Under the pieces are notes generated by a model. The model saw nothing but the letters and a program-made list of their open reading frames with translations. It was not told the DNA's origin and ran no database searches. Source: Alternaria dauci (Eukaryota; Ascomycota; Dothideomycetes; Pleosporales; Pleosporaceae). From it: 64,000 nt of DNA. The stretch spans positions 3,100,001 through 3,164,000 of the forward strand of contig NC_091272.1 in NCBI RefSeq assembly GCF_042100115.1, read 5' to 3'. Made by a program: the position numbers and the translations under genes. Below are positions 44,043 to 54,533 of this stretch, piece after piece (position 1 is the stretch's first letter; each line of letters opens with the position of its first letter).

Positions 44043-44235
44043 ATGTCCGGTACGCCTGCTGTGTTCGATCTCACATGTTCTCATAGCTGATTCCCTTGTA
44101 GACCAACTCGACGACGCGTTCATGAATACCGGTGCTGGCGCACAAGCTCCTCAGACGTCCGGCGGAAAGGGCGATACATCGAAGAAGGATGGAGACAAAA
44201 AGGATGATAGCAAGGGACAGGAGAAGAAGGGTTGA
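44043..44235 (+). CDS. Possible 46-residue protein with a 7-nt first exon
   Basis: ATG at 44043 is followed by TCC G and a GTACGC donor. After a 52-nt intron ending in TTGTAG, exon 2 (44102-44235) continues in frame as D-Q-L-D-D-A-F-M-N-T. The product of 46 residues is very hydrophilic, Gly- and Lys-rich, with K-K-D-G-D-K-K-D-D at the end. The evidence is the good start context (acaagATGTC), the pyrimidine-rich leader and the clean splice signals. There is no known domain, so it could also be chance. Confidence 0.4.
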
Positions 44236-44831
44236 TATGCTTGTCGCTTGAGAAGACCTCGGGAAGGTGGTTGGTAAATGCGGGGTTAGGGCCGTCGATC
44301 AGGCACAACTACACAACGCCATCTCAATGGCTCGGCGGGTGCTCAAAAACAACTTGGCGACAACTTTTGAACAAAGCTATATCTATTCGCCAATGCTAAG
44401 CTTTACTATCCTATGCAGTGCGTGGGGATGTGTTGATACGGAGAACCAGCCTTGGACCAAGTCGCGATCCGTCATGTTGACGTTTACAAACCCCCCACGT
44501 CTGATGACGTACTTCTACACAATGTCTTTCATAGGTCTTCGGTACGCCCAAATTTCCCTTTGAGAGAATATCAAGTGAGGCAAGAAGCAGAAAAGAGAGG
44601 AGAACTTAGAAGCATGTCAATCTTTTTAATAAAAGTCTGAGCTCTTGTCCAAACTTGTCGTATTGGCACGCTCCATTCCGAACAACCATTTCACAGTCTG
44701 AGCTATGTGATGATCGACATTCAAGTCAGTAATTTCTTGCGCTTCCAAAATTCAGATATTCATTACTCTTCATTAGTTACGCAAAACAAACCTCCATTTA
44801 CATATCGCATAAACCAGGAACGATGGAAGCT
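44236..44831. other. Intergenic region
   Basis: Lies between the small gene (plus) and the 3' end of the mucin-like gene (minus). Only short frames without recognisable content are seen. Confidence 0.5.
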
Positions 44832-47800
44832 TCATTCAAACCCCTTCCACCCACAGTTGAATACGCGTTTCCAGCCAGTGGCCATCAGTTCCCAGTCCGC
44901 CGTGTTAAGATCATCGCACCATAGATCTGACAGGGCTACTAGAGGGCCAGATTTGCCATTCTTCTTGCAAGACTTTTCGCAGGAATCGATCTCAAACGGC
45001 TGACTCTCGGTGTAGTCCTCAGTCGTCATGCTAGGCTTACATTTAGCGCAGCCGTTGACCTCCTTTCTGATCTCAAATCTGATTCTAGAATGATCGTGGT
45101 CATGTGCTGGAGAAGGTTAGTACAAGAAAGACTAAGTTGGATGGTTTTACTTACGCTGTAAGACGGTCATGTCGACTCCGAAAGGCATGGAGTCCTCGTA
45201 AGGACGATTGACGGATTGTATGTACTCTTTCATCTCTTTGAATCCGTTTCCATGCGTATTGTGCTTACCAGCCTCGAAGCCGTTGGGATCGAACAGCTGC
45301 CAATTTACCTCGGAATAGTCGTCCCACATATACTGCTTGATGTTCACCTTCCAATGACCCTTCCTATCCATGGGGGTATGACTTGGTGCTGGCGCTTTCG
45401 AAGAGGTCGATGACGCCTTCGAAGAGGTCGATGATGCCTTCGAAGTCATACTAGAGATACGCTTGGAAGTCGAACTTGCAAAAATCGTAGTGTTGCTGGC
45501 ATATATGCTCGTCTCAAACAATGAATCATCGGGATTGTTGTTTCCCTCATCATCATCGAGAGAGAGCGGCGCTCGAGTGCATGCTGGAGCATCGGAGGTG
45601 AGCGTGTTGGTCCCGGTCTTTGTTGTGGTTGTATCGAATCCCATGGCTGGCCCGCAGATGGTCTGAGTGGCATCGATCAACGGTACACATACCGATGTGA
45701 TCATCGTAGATGATGTGCTACCGGAACGCCGGGAGCTCGAAGGTAAAGCCGAAATATCAAACCCCTCTGTGCACATGACAAACCGCTCAGTGATGACGGT
45801 GCGCTGGCTGTCCTCGCACTCATCAGGATCTTGTTCGTTCGGGGGCTTAGTTGGCGCAGGGCCAGGCTTCGGTCCACAACCTCCCGGAATCGTGCATCCC
45901 GGACGACTACAGAGCTCCGGTGGACAGGGGGTACATCCTTTTCCTCGACAGTATCCGCCATAGCCTAAGATGGCGTTGACAGGTTGCTCAGCACCTGGGC
46001 AACTACCAAAGAAGGCGCAGGGGTTACACCCGAAGAGACCACATGGGACGTTTAGCTCGAAGTCGATACCAGGGCAGCCAGGTCCATAGTTCAAGCCCAT
46101 CCACCCGCAGCCGCAACCGAGAAGTTTGCACTCTGGTTTGTTGGGCTTTGGGTATGACGTTGGCTTGGGCTTGGGTCCCTTACCATCGTCGTTGTCGCTA
46201 TCGCTCGGACTGTCGCTATCACCACCCCTGTCACACTTCTTTGGAATACAAGGACAGATAGGCCGCTTGAACAACAAGAAGGTCATGATTCTCCACGAAG
46301 CACATTCAGCAATGCAGTCGTTGTCTTTGCAACCGGGGTCGCTGTCCGTCTGAGAGTCTGGATCGCCATCACTACCGTCGATTATCACCGGGCCAAACCA
46401 CCACGCGTGGCACCAGACCCAGTTCTCGGGCAGCGAACATTCATTTGGCGGCTGTTCATAGATCGGCCGGGGGAAAACCCATCCTTGGCAGTAGATTTTG
46501 CACCAGTCAAAGGACCCGCACTGTTCAGGACAACCCGTCGTGGTAGGCGAAGGGGGCTGATTGCTCTGAGTTCCAGTCGGTTTGGGAATGATTCTTCCCG
46601 GAGTGCCGCTGGTCGAGGTGACGACGGGAAGTGGACTCATGCTCCCTGGAGTGCTGCCAGACGGTGTCCCGATGGGGACCCGGCTAATGCCACCTGGGGT
46701 GCTGCCAGTTGGCGTTCCGATTGATTTTGTGGGGTTGATGCTGCCGGGAGTACTAGCAGTAGGCGTTCCAACCGGCTTTGAAGGATCGATGTTGCCGGGA
46801 GTACTGGCAGTTGGTGTTCCAAGTGAGTCTGTAAGGCTGATGCTACCAGGATTCTTGCTACTCAGAGTTCCAATGGAGATTGAAGGCTTGATGCTGCTAG
46901 GGGTTTTGCTACCAGAAGTATCAGAAGGGATAACCGAGGTAACTCCTGGGGTGCTTTTGGTCAAGAAACCGGGGGGAATGATAATGGGAGGAATGAAAAA
47001 AGGAGGAATGACGATGGCTCCTGGAGTGCTGCTACTCTGGACCGACGTTAGGTTGTTGCTACCAGAAGTAGCAGAAGAGATAATCGGGGTAATTTCTGAA
47101 GTGCTACTACTCAGGACCGACGTCAAGTTGTTGCTTGGGGTTGCACTACGCGAGATCTGTGCAACGGAGCTACCTTGAACAGTAGAAATTACCGTGGAGA
47201 ACGAACCAGAAAGCTGAACTGATGAGCCAGGAGCAGACACAGAGCTAGCAGATTGCACCGGAGATGCGGCTGCTGAAGTGCTACCAGTGGGATTGCTCCA
47301 GACGCTGGAAGAGGAGGCAGAGCCGCCTGGAGAGCTCCCCATTCTAGAGGACGAGGCAGCGGATGAGGCAATAAATGAGCTTGCTGGGACGGCAGAAGGT
47401 GGAACAAAGCTGCTTGCGGCGCTCGACCAAGCCGGTGACCCCGCGATTGAGGAGGTTGTAGCTGGAGGAGAACCAAAAGTAGAGCTTCCCAAAGTTGGTG
47501 CAACAAAGGTCCCAGAAGATGAGGCAACGAGGGTTCCAGAAGACGTTACAACAGAAGTCCCAGAAGACGGTACAGCAGGAGTCCTGGAAGATGGTGCAAT
47601 AAATATCCCAGAGGATGGTGTAGCGGAGCTTCCCAGCTGTGAAGATGCAGTTTGAGATGGAGCAACACCACTTGAACCTGCTTGGGAAGATGGCTGATTG
47701 CTCCAGGTTACGGAGGGTAGTTGAACAGATACCCATGGGGACGATGCAGCTTGGGAGGTAGATTGAGTATTCCAGGCGGCAGAGGATGGCGGGGCGGGAC

Positions 47801-48347
47801 CTGGAACTGGCACCGACTGAGACGATGCAGTTTGAGAGCTTTGTGGAGCGCTCCAAACTGCAGAGGAAGGTGGAGCCGGTGCTTGTACTGAGGATAGCCA
47901 CTGGGATGACGTAGCTGGAGGTGGTGGAGCAGGCGCTGGTACTGAAGGTTCCAAGTGAGACGAGGTAACCTGAGGTATCGACTGACTGCTATAGACCACA
48001 GAAGAAGGCTTCCCAGGATCTTGCGCTGATGTTGTGATTTGGTGGGACGGAACGACGACGCTCGAGACAGCTGGCGGAACGACGTTCGAGACGACTGGTG
48101 CAACGACACTCGAGACGACTGGCTGAACAGCGCTCGAGGAAGTTGGCAGTTTGCTGTAGATGACCGAAGATTTGATGGCAGTACCGCGTGCAGATGATGT
48201 TATCAAAATTGGATCAGTTGGTACACCCTGAGGCGCTCTAGGAAGCAAAGAGCCTTCGGTAGTGGAAACAGCTCCAATAGATGAGGAACTGCTGGCATGG
48301 CTACCAATCGAGGCCAATCCCAGCAGTGCGAAGGGATAGAACCGCAT
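44832..48347 (-). CDS. Large secreted Ser/Thr-rich, Cys-rich protein
   Basis: Two exons (48347-45155 and 45106-44832, intron 48 nt, phase 1, ACTAAC branch site) encode 1,155 residues. A signal peptide (M-R-F-Y-P-F-A-L-L-G-L-A-S) is followed by about 580 residues of Ser, Thr, Val and Pro, likely heavily O-glycosylated, with several internal repeats. Residues 600-830 are Cys-rich (C-P-E-Q-C, C-x-C, C-P-P-E-L-C, C-T-I-P-G-G-C). Then a segment D-E-C-E-D-S-Q-R-T-V-I-T resembles C-terminal extensions of some fungal class V chitinases, but no GH18 catalytic domain is present. The C-terminal domain (W-K-V-N-I-K-Q-Y, then C-A-K-C) is probably globular. A cell-wall or surface protein is likely. Function is unknown. 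Confidence 0.85.
46590..46870 (-). repeat. Tandem repeats coding for G-T-P-x-x-S-T-P-G units
   Basis: Within the mucin-like gene, units of 16-18 codons repeat about four to six times. Each carries (I/V/L)-G-T-P-(T/S)-(A/G)-S-T-P-G followed by a variable N/S-I-x-P segment. At DNA level the units are similar enough for slippage or recombination, so copy number may vary between strains. Confidence 0.75.
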
Positions 48348-50410
48348 CTTCTGGGACTGCAGTCGTCGTTCGTAGCTGCTCTGCTGGTGGAAAGGGCGAT
48401 GGAGGTATGTGGGTTGAGGATGGAGTAGAAAGAGCGAGTGGACTGTGTAGTGCGGAAGAGACTGTACGAGAGGAGAGCGGACTCATATAGAACAAAGGAA
48501 CTAGGCAAACGCGCTAGGAGATTGGTGAGAACAAGGGCCCATGAGGGATGCGCGAGAAGGTGAGAGGCAAATCTTCGTAGGCAGATGGGTGGCCAGTGCG
48601 CCGAGTGAAAGATCGGGCAGCTACATACCGCCAGACATGGTTCGCGGAGACTGGATTGTTCATCTCGCCCTTTCTTCCCCAGCCAGCTACTCACCATGTA
48701 GTACTGAGACGAGATGCTCAGATAGATTCATCAACGCTTGCAATGGTCGACAAGTGACTCTCCTCGACGACTCTTGCTAGCTTCAATGCCTACTTTTAAT
48801 ACTCTTAGGAAGGCCACGGTGCCTTGATCTTCTGCCTATGAGTTCTCTCGAGTCTAATGGTCATACCCAATGTAGGATGGATATATATTAAAGTCAGAAT
48901 ACATGATCAAGGGAGGGCACAAACACAATGAGTCGACCTGACCGTTACTTGACGTGAATACCCTTTCAGGATTCGATCAAGTCAAACCAGCGAAAGGAAA
49001 CACACTCCAATTGTTTGAAGTTTACAGCAAACGTAAGACCGGACGTCATGCGATGGAAGCAAAGAGACGCGAAACCGCAGCAGATGAGGGAATTGTACAT
49101 AGTGGGCGTTTAGAGAGGTAAGGAACGCCTAAGAAGACATAAATACGGATGATTGAAACCGCAAGAGTGGTCGAGTTGATGGTACCGGCCGTATAGTGAT
49201 GAAGGGCAACGGACGAGACAAATGGTGAGGTGAGACAGATGGAAGTGCAAGAACGACCCGAACGCCCCACTTTTTGAAACGCGTTAGGGACGCGCCTGAC
49301 AGCATAATTCTCCACACCTCATCGTCCAGACACGCCATTGTCAAGACTGCCGCAATCACACTACGTCGGTTGTCGTCTGCGCGAGAGACTCCAGCTTCTC
49401 CTTTCCAGTGGGTGGGGTTGCAACAGCTTCTATGCTCTGCAACCACACCCAACCCACATGGCCAGCGCTGTCCTAGACCGCGTGTAGAACAGTTTCGCTC
49501 AAAAGCCTCCCCAAACCTATCATGTCCATACTGACTCCCATAGACAAGGTGTCCTGCAAATGACAAGATTACTCAATATCCCCGTTCTCTACTACACCTC
49601 TGCAAGCTCGTAGCTTCGTGCCCTCAGTACCAAGCCACCACACCCAATGTCCACTTACGGAACGCGTCACGCCGAATGCCACTCGATATCTGTTGCGCTG
49701 CGTTAGGCCTGAAGATAATTATGCGCGGATAGGGCAGTCCTTCCGCTGTGCTCAGATGTCTTCATATGGCTTTAAGATCCTCTGTGGGATAAGGTCTTCC
49801 CGTGCCACGTCCTTGCCTGTAGCCTTGGACACCATGGACGAACCACCATCTCTCGCACCTGCGGATGATTTACATATCTCAGGCCGATGTAGCGTCTGGG
49901 GAGCTTGAACGGGAGCTTGAACCATACAATCGTGGGCAACTACAATGGCAAGGCAGAGAGGTTGACTATGCTTGTTGGTACCAAGGAAGTCATCCAATGT
50001 CCAACTGCAGGCAACTCTCATCCTACCTTCTCCAGGATACATATACGAATTATTGCGGGTGACTGACTACATTATAGCTCTAGGAATCATCCAACATTGG
50101 TAATTGTGACAGTGTCCTCTGGGAAATCCATGCTCGTCACAAACGCTCCAGTCAGTGGGGGATGGCCACAGTGTCAACAAGAGGACAAATATGCTTTGGT
50201 GACCATTGTACTTTCTTCTTCGGCTCTGTTGCGACGGGGAAGACGTGCGTGGACCATGACACTCCAAAATTGCTCATTCACCTCTTGAGTCACTGCGACA
50301 TTTCCAAAACGGGCGCTATCCTTTTACTTGCTTGCTGGACCATGTCCATGCTTACAGCCATGTCTTTTTTAGCACCGCCTCTCTCATGTTCTCTTCCAGC
50401 GGCTGGGAAA
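48348..50410. other. 2-kb intergenic region between two secreted-protein genes
   Basis: Holds the promoters of the minus-strand mucin-like gene and the plus-strand gene at 50411. The frame 49129-49566 (minus, 145 residues) has no domain and overlaps others. An AT-rich spot (GGATATATATTAAAG, about 48880) is present. No transposon signature is seen. Confidence 0.45.
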
Positions 50411-51742
50411 ATGAGGCTAACATTGGTTCTCACCATCATCGCTACCACATGTTCAATTACCGCAGCAACTCTCGAAACTCCGCCGTCCTCCACATACATC
50501 TCAAAAAGCAGTTTCAGCAACACAATCCCGGCTCTGACTAATCGTAAATTGAACGAAGAACGCCCTACCGTCGCTTTCTGGGATGACGATCACGCTACAG
50601 AGGTGGATTGGAAGAAGTGCACAGCCAAAGGCGGTGCCCTGATGTGTGGCCTCGAAGGCTCCGATCAGGTCGCAGGCTGTCAGTTGAGAGACACTCACGA
50701 ACCCCCATCAGCAGCGAGTCAGTACAACAGCGATCTCATGACTGAACTTCGTGACTGGTACTGGCGAGAAACTAACCCATCGGCGTTCAGTTGCAGTTTT
50801 TCTGAGCATTGGCACCTTTCGCACGCTATGCGGTCTCTGGGGCTGGACGGGAGACCGACGTCAGAAGGTGGAGACAACCAATGCTATAGGGTCGAACATT
50901 GGGATCCGGAGAAGAGGGATGATAAAGGCAACCAGATTGCGGCCATCAACCAATGGTACAGCGTCCCGGGTCACGACAAGCAGTACCGCGTGAGTTTCCT
51001 CCTTCACACGATGGTCGCATTCTTGCTAACAGTTGAACAGGCAACGAAGGCACACTTCGAGTTTGGCATCAATACCAAAGGCGGCGCCATCTATGGTCTC
51101 TTCCTCGAGAGTGCTTTAGCCTCGGCTAAGAGCCTTTGGGGTGGCGGTACTAAAGAGCCTAACAGAGACGATCTTCCCCAGCTCCGCGCCTTTTCAGATA
51201 TTGTGTGGGCGTTCTGGGTTCGCAACAACCCCAACATCAAGAACATTCGCTACTTCTTCATGATAGGCATCTCCAACGATTCGACGAACCAGATCATTGC
51301 TTCCTGTCTACGTGACGCTGGGGCCGAGCTGAGCGAGTGGCCTGGGACTAACTTCTCTGCTACTACGGATCAAGGCCACGCGCTTCTCGGTGGGTTCCTT
51401 CCAATGCCGAGAACTAATTCCAGAGACTAACACAGAACAGGCTCTCCGAACGGTGCTACCTTTGCATACCTGCTTATGCAGCACAAAGCACAGCTCGGCC
51501 AGAAGATCATCACCAAGATTACTGTCTTCAGACCAGAGACTGATGACGACGTCAGGTTCGTCGACGCTTCTCTTTGCTTCCATATGGCAGATGGTCCACA
51601 ACCACCGCCTGATGATGCTGCTATGGCCGCTACTAATGTGGCGGGCGCTCAAAGTCTGCAGAGAACAAATTTGAAAGCTTCGCAAGATTCAAAAGATTCT
51701 CCAGTAGCCAGTATGGCCAGGGTCCACAAAATCTACATGTAA
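50411..51742 (+). CDS. Secreted protein of unknown function
   Basis: Three exons (50411-50989, 51041-51389, 51441-51742; both introns 51 nt) encode 409 residues. The ATG at 50411 starts a signal peptide, M-R-L-T-L-V-L-T-I-I-A-T-T-C; other in-frame ATGs lie upstream but would bury it. The mature part has several Cys residues in the first half (K-K-C, L-M-C-G, A-G-C-Q, F-S-C-S, N-Q-C-Y) and R-Y-F-F-M-I-G-I-S-N-D-S-T-N-Q in the second. Exon 3 continues as G-S-P-N-G-A-T-F-A-Y-L-L-M-Q. Intron 1 has no stop and a length divisible by three, so it could be retained without breaking the frame. Family not recognised. Confidence 0.8.
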
Positions 51743-52063
51743 CCGATGGCCAGCTTCAGATAAGACGACCGTGTGACCAGACATGCAACCGAAGCTCGCT
51801 GTACTGGTGTGAAGACAGGCAGTGAGAGACCGTTACTGTTAATAGAAGCTTGGCCATATTCCTTCACGTCTCACATCTGATTGGTCCTTGTGGGATATAG
51901 GACAGACCTGACCATCTCGAGATAGGCCGACGTGGCGAACAGGATGCGAGCAGGATGCGATAAGGTGAAGCCCACAGCGGCGCAGCCCGCACAGCAATGG
52001 GTCCATGTGGGGTTTTCCAAAGTTCCTTCCGCCGCACCTGGCGAAGCGCACACCAATGCATCA
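51743..52063. other. Intergenic region
   Basis: 3' flank of the secreted protein gene and upstream region of a weak gene candidate. The frame of that candidate is open upstream to an ATG at 51944, so a longer first exon is possible. Nothing else is seen. Confidence 0.4.
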
Positions 52064-52658
52064 ATGTCTACAACTTCCCAATTCGTATGTGCGAGCTTTC
52101 CGTCAAGCTGTCGCATCATCAACCACTATGGTGTTTCTCCAGCGTATCGTCTTCATTCTCATCCGGGCAATATACAGAGCGTACCTGGCACGGCATCGCC
52201 CAAAGACTACCGGTCGATCATTGCGGGTAAGGCCGCTTCCCCTGGAGGGCGTTGACTGAAGCACATCACAAGATGCTCGATCCAGTACTTCGCTAGCCTC
52301 GAAGAGCGTGTGGGAGGCGATGGACGTTGCGTATCCTGGGATCGGCCAAAGCGGGCATCCTGCCGCAATCCAGCCTCTCAGGATCTACACTCGTGTATAG
52401 CGTCATCCTTGCGGATATGCTACATAGCCGTTGCTATAGGTCGGACTTGCTGCCGACAAGACACTAAAGGACAGGGTCGACTATACCTTCGACCTTCGCC
52501 AAGAGAATGGAACGCCCGGAGATGGCGCTATGCGGGGTTGGCCAATCAGAAAAGCCGTGGCAAAGCTCCTATCTACTAGACGTTTCCTTGATATTGCAAG
52601 CGATAAAGGTCTTGGCTCTTGGCATCGGGATGCATGTTCAATTGGGAAGGTATGGTAA
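52064..52658 (+). CDS. Candidate three-exon gene, unknown function
   Basis: Three short open segments join in phase: 52064-52226, 52273-52394 and 52440-52658 (introns 46 and 45 nt with GTAAGG and GTATAG donors), for 167 residues. The joined reading looks like ordinary globular protein: K-D-Y-R-S-I-I, S-V-W-E-A-M-D-V-A-Y-P-G-I-G, L-R-I-Y-T-R-V-G-L-A-A-D-K-T-L-K, and W-P-I-R-K-A-V-A-K-L-L-S-T-R-R-F-L. I do not recognise the family. Coding-like sequence (D-S-S-V-R-G-D-G-L-R-L-A-H-D) seems to continue in another frame after 52673. The gene may therefore be longer with another intron, or be a decaying pseudogene. Confidence 0.4.
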
Positions 52659-53344
52659 AGAGGTGTGTAGGGCTTCTCCATCTACGATTCGTCCGTGCGG
52701 GGTGATGGCCTTAGGCTAGCACATGACCCCGGCGACTGTAAGATTCCATGCTACTGGAGATCTACGATATCTCAACCTCCTTCCTTTTAGGTTACCTGAC
52801 ATGGTGTAGCGTAGGGATGCATGCAGTCTGATCAGTCTCCTGTCAACAAGTACTGTTTCGACGCGAAGTCACGCCCTGCGGCCGATGTCTTGTCAGGTGC
52901 CTTTTGGGGATTAACACCATGGATAGACGTCTTGTGAGGTGCCCTTCGGGGATCATCGTTCCGACGTTGCTGAAACACGTAGCGATACCTGGTGGCCGAT
53001 GAGGAAGGAGATCTTTTTGATAGCTGCTGATGCAATTTGGATGTCTTGTGAAGTGCCTATTACGGACTACCTTTCTGATACCGCTGGATCGCGCAACAGA
53101 ACCAGGTGGCGGATGAGGAAGGAGACTTTTCGTAGCGCCGGATCCACGTGAGGACTCTATCTTGATGGTGATGGTCAGGGTGTGATGCAACTCACAACGC
53201 TGAAGCTGGACCAAGTATAAGTATGGGTGCGTGTTCTCGTCCAAGTTGAATCACCCCATCAGTGCCGCAGACTCATCTTCTTAGGATCTCGCCTCTGCAA
53301 CATCGACGCCTCGTCTCTTCATTCTTACTCTCAACACCATCGCA
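52659..53344. other. Intergenic region with degenerate direct repeats
   Basis: Contains possible further coding remnants to about 52790, the direct repeats at 52884-53153, and the promoter of the serine protease. TATAAGTATGGG at about 53216-53227 may be its TATA region, with the start codon 120 bases further on. Confidence 0.45.
52884..53153. repeat. Imperfect direct repeats, period 114 bp
   Basis: GTCTTGTGAGGTGCC-like segments start near 52884, 52926 and 53040. GGTGGCSGATGAGGAAGGAGA segments occur at 52991 and 53105, 114 bases apart, the same spacing as the last two of the first set. About 2.3 degenerate units are present. Confidence 0.65.
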
Positions 53345-54533
53345 ATGGAGCTCACCGGATTCCTCGCTGCTCTGGCAGTCTTCCTGCCTATCGTCTACGG
53401 CGCCCCTACCACGGCTGCCAACAGCCTCCACCCCGAGATCCTCGCTGCCATGAAGCGTGACTTGGGACTTGACGCTGAGCAGGCCCACGTTCGTGTTGCC
53501 CGCGAGCTCAAGGCCACCGAGGTCATCGAGCAGCTCCGCACCAAGGCTGGCAGCTCCTTCGGTGGTGCCTGGCTCGTCGACGGCGAGCTCAAGGTCGCTG
53601 TCACTGACGAGGCCTTGACATCCGAGGTTACCGATGCGGGTGCCACCGCCTTGGTCGTTGACACTCCTCTCTCCAAGCTTCAGGAGGCCCAGAAGGCCCT
53701 TGACAACCTGGACATTGAGGCTGCCCTTGGCAAGCGCTCCGAGGAGGCTGCCAGCGGAATCGCATCCTACTACGTCGACGTCATCGCCAACAAGCTCGTG
53801 CTAGAGGCCCTTGCCGACAGCACTGCTGAGGCTGCGGAGCTTGCCAAGCAGGTCGGTCTGACCGAGTCTGAGTTCGAGGTCAAGGTCGTCGACGCTCTCC
53901 CGACCACCTTTGCCACAATCCGTGGTGGCGATGCCTACCTTATCAACCGAGGTGGACGATGCTCTGTCGGCTTCTCTGTCACCGGTGGTTTCGTTACTGC
54001 TGGCCACTGCGGTACTGCCGGCGCCTCTGCCTCTACCACCTCCGGTGTTGCCATCGGAACCTTCTCGGGTTCCGTTTTCCCAGGAAACGGAGACTACGCC
54101 TACGTTCGCGGTACCACTGCAAACACCTACAGTGGTAGGATCAACAACTACAGCGGCAGCACTCTTCCCGTGTCAGGCAGCACTGCTGCTGCTGTTGGAT
54201 CCAGCATCTGCCGCTCCGGCTCCACCACTGGTGTCTTCTGCGGTGCCGTTCGCGCTCTGGGGGCCAGTGTCTCCTACGCCGAGGGCCGTGTCACTGGTCT
54301 TACCCAGACCAGTGTCTGCGCTGAGCCTGGTGACTCTGGCGGTTCTTGTAAGCAATACCTTCTACCGACTTGATGTGATATATATACTGACTTGAATTGT
54401 AGTCTACTCTGGTGCTCAAGCCCAGGGTGTCACCTCCGGAGGCTCTGGCAACTGCAACACTGGTGGTACCACCTACTTCCAGCCCGTCAACGAGATCCTC
54501 TCTGCTTACGGACTCACCTTGACCCGCGGTTAG
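53345..54533 (+). CDS. Secreted S1-family serine protease, streptogrisin/alpha-lytic type
   Basis: Two exons (53345-54347 and 54403-54533, intron 55 nt, phase 1) encode 377 residues. The signal peptide is about 19 residues. A propeptide of about 170 residues carries the repeated pro-domain pattern of alpha-lytic-type proteases. The mature enzyme probably starts at Ile192 (I-R-G-G-D-A-Y), like streptogrisins (I-S-G-G-D-A). The catalytic triad is His221 in T-A-G-H-C-G, Asp250 in G-N-G-D-Y-A-Y-V and Ser331 in G-D-S-G-G-S. Six Cys in the mature part can form the three usual disulfides. The intron falls right after the active-site Ser loop. This family is mainly actinobacterial and patchy in fungi; chymotrypsin-like Metarhizium proteases of this type have been ascribed to gene transfer. 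Codon use is strongly C-ending, suggesting high expression. Confidence 0.94.

Noticed and set aside
49129..49566. 145-codon minus-strand frame between the secreted-protein genes
   Set aside because: No domain, no signal peptide, no phase-compatible partner exons.
52843..53244. 133-codon minus-strand frame over the direct repeats
   Set aside because: Its internal repetition only mirrors the DNA repeats, and it has no recognisable content.
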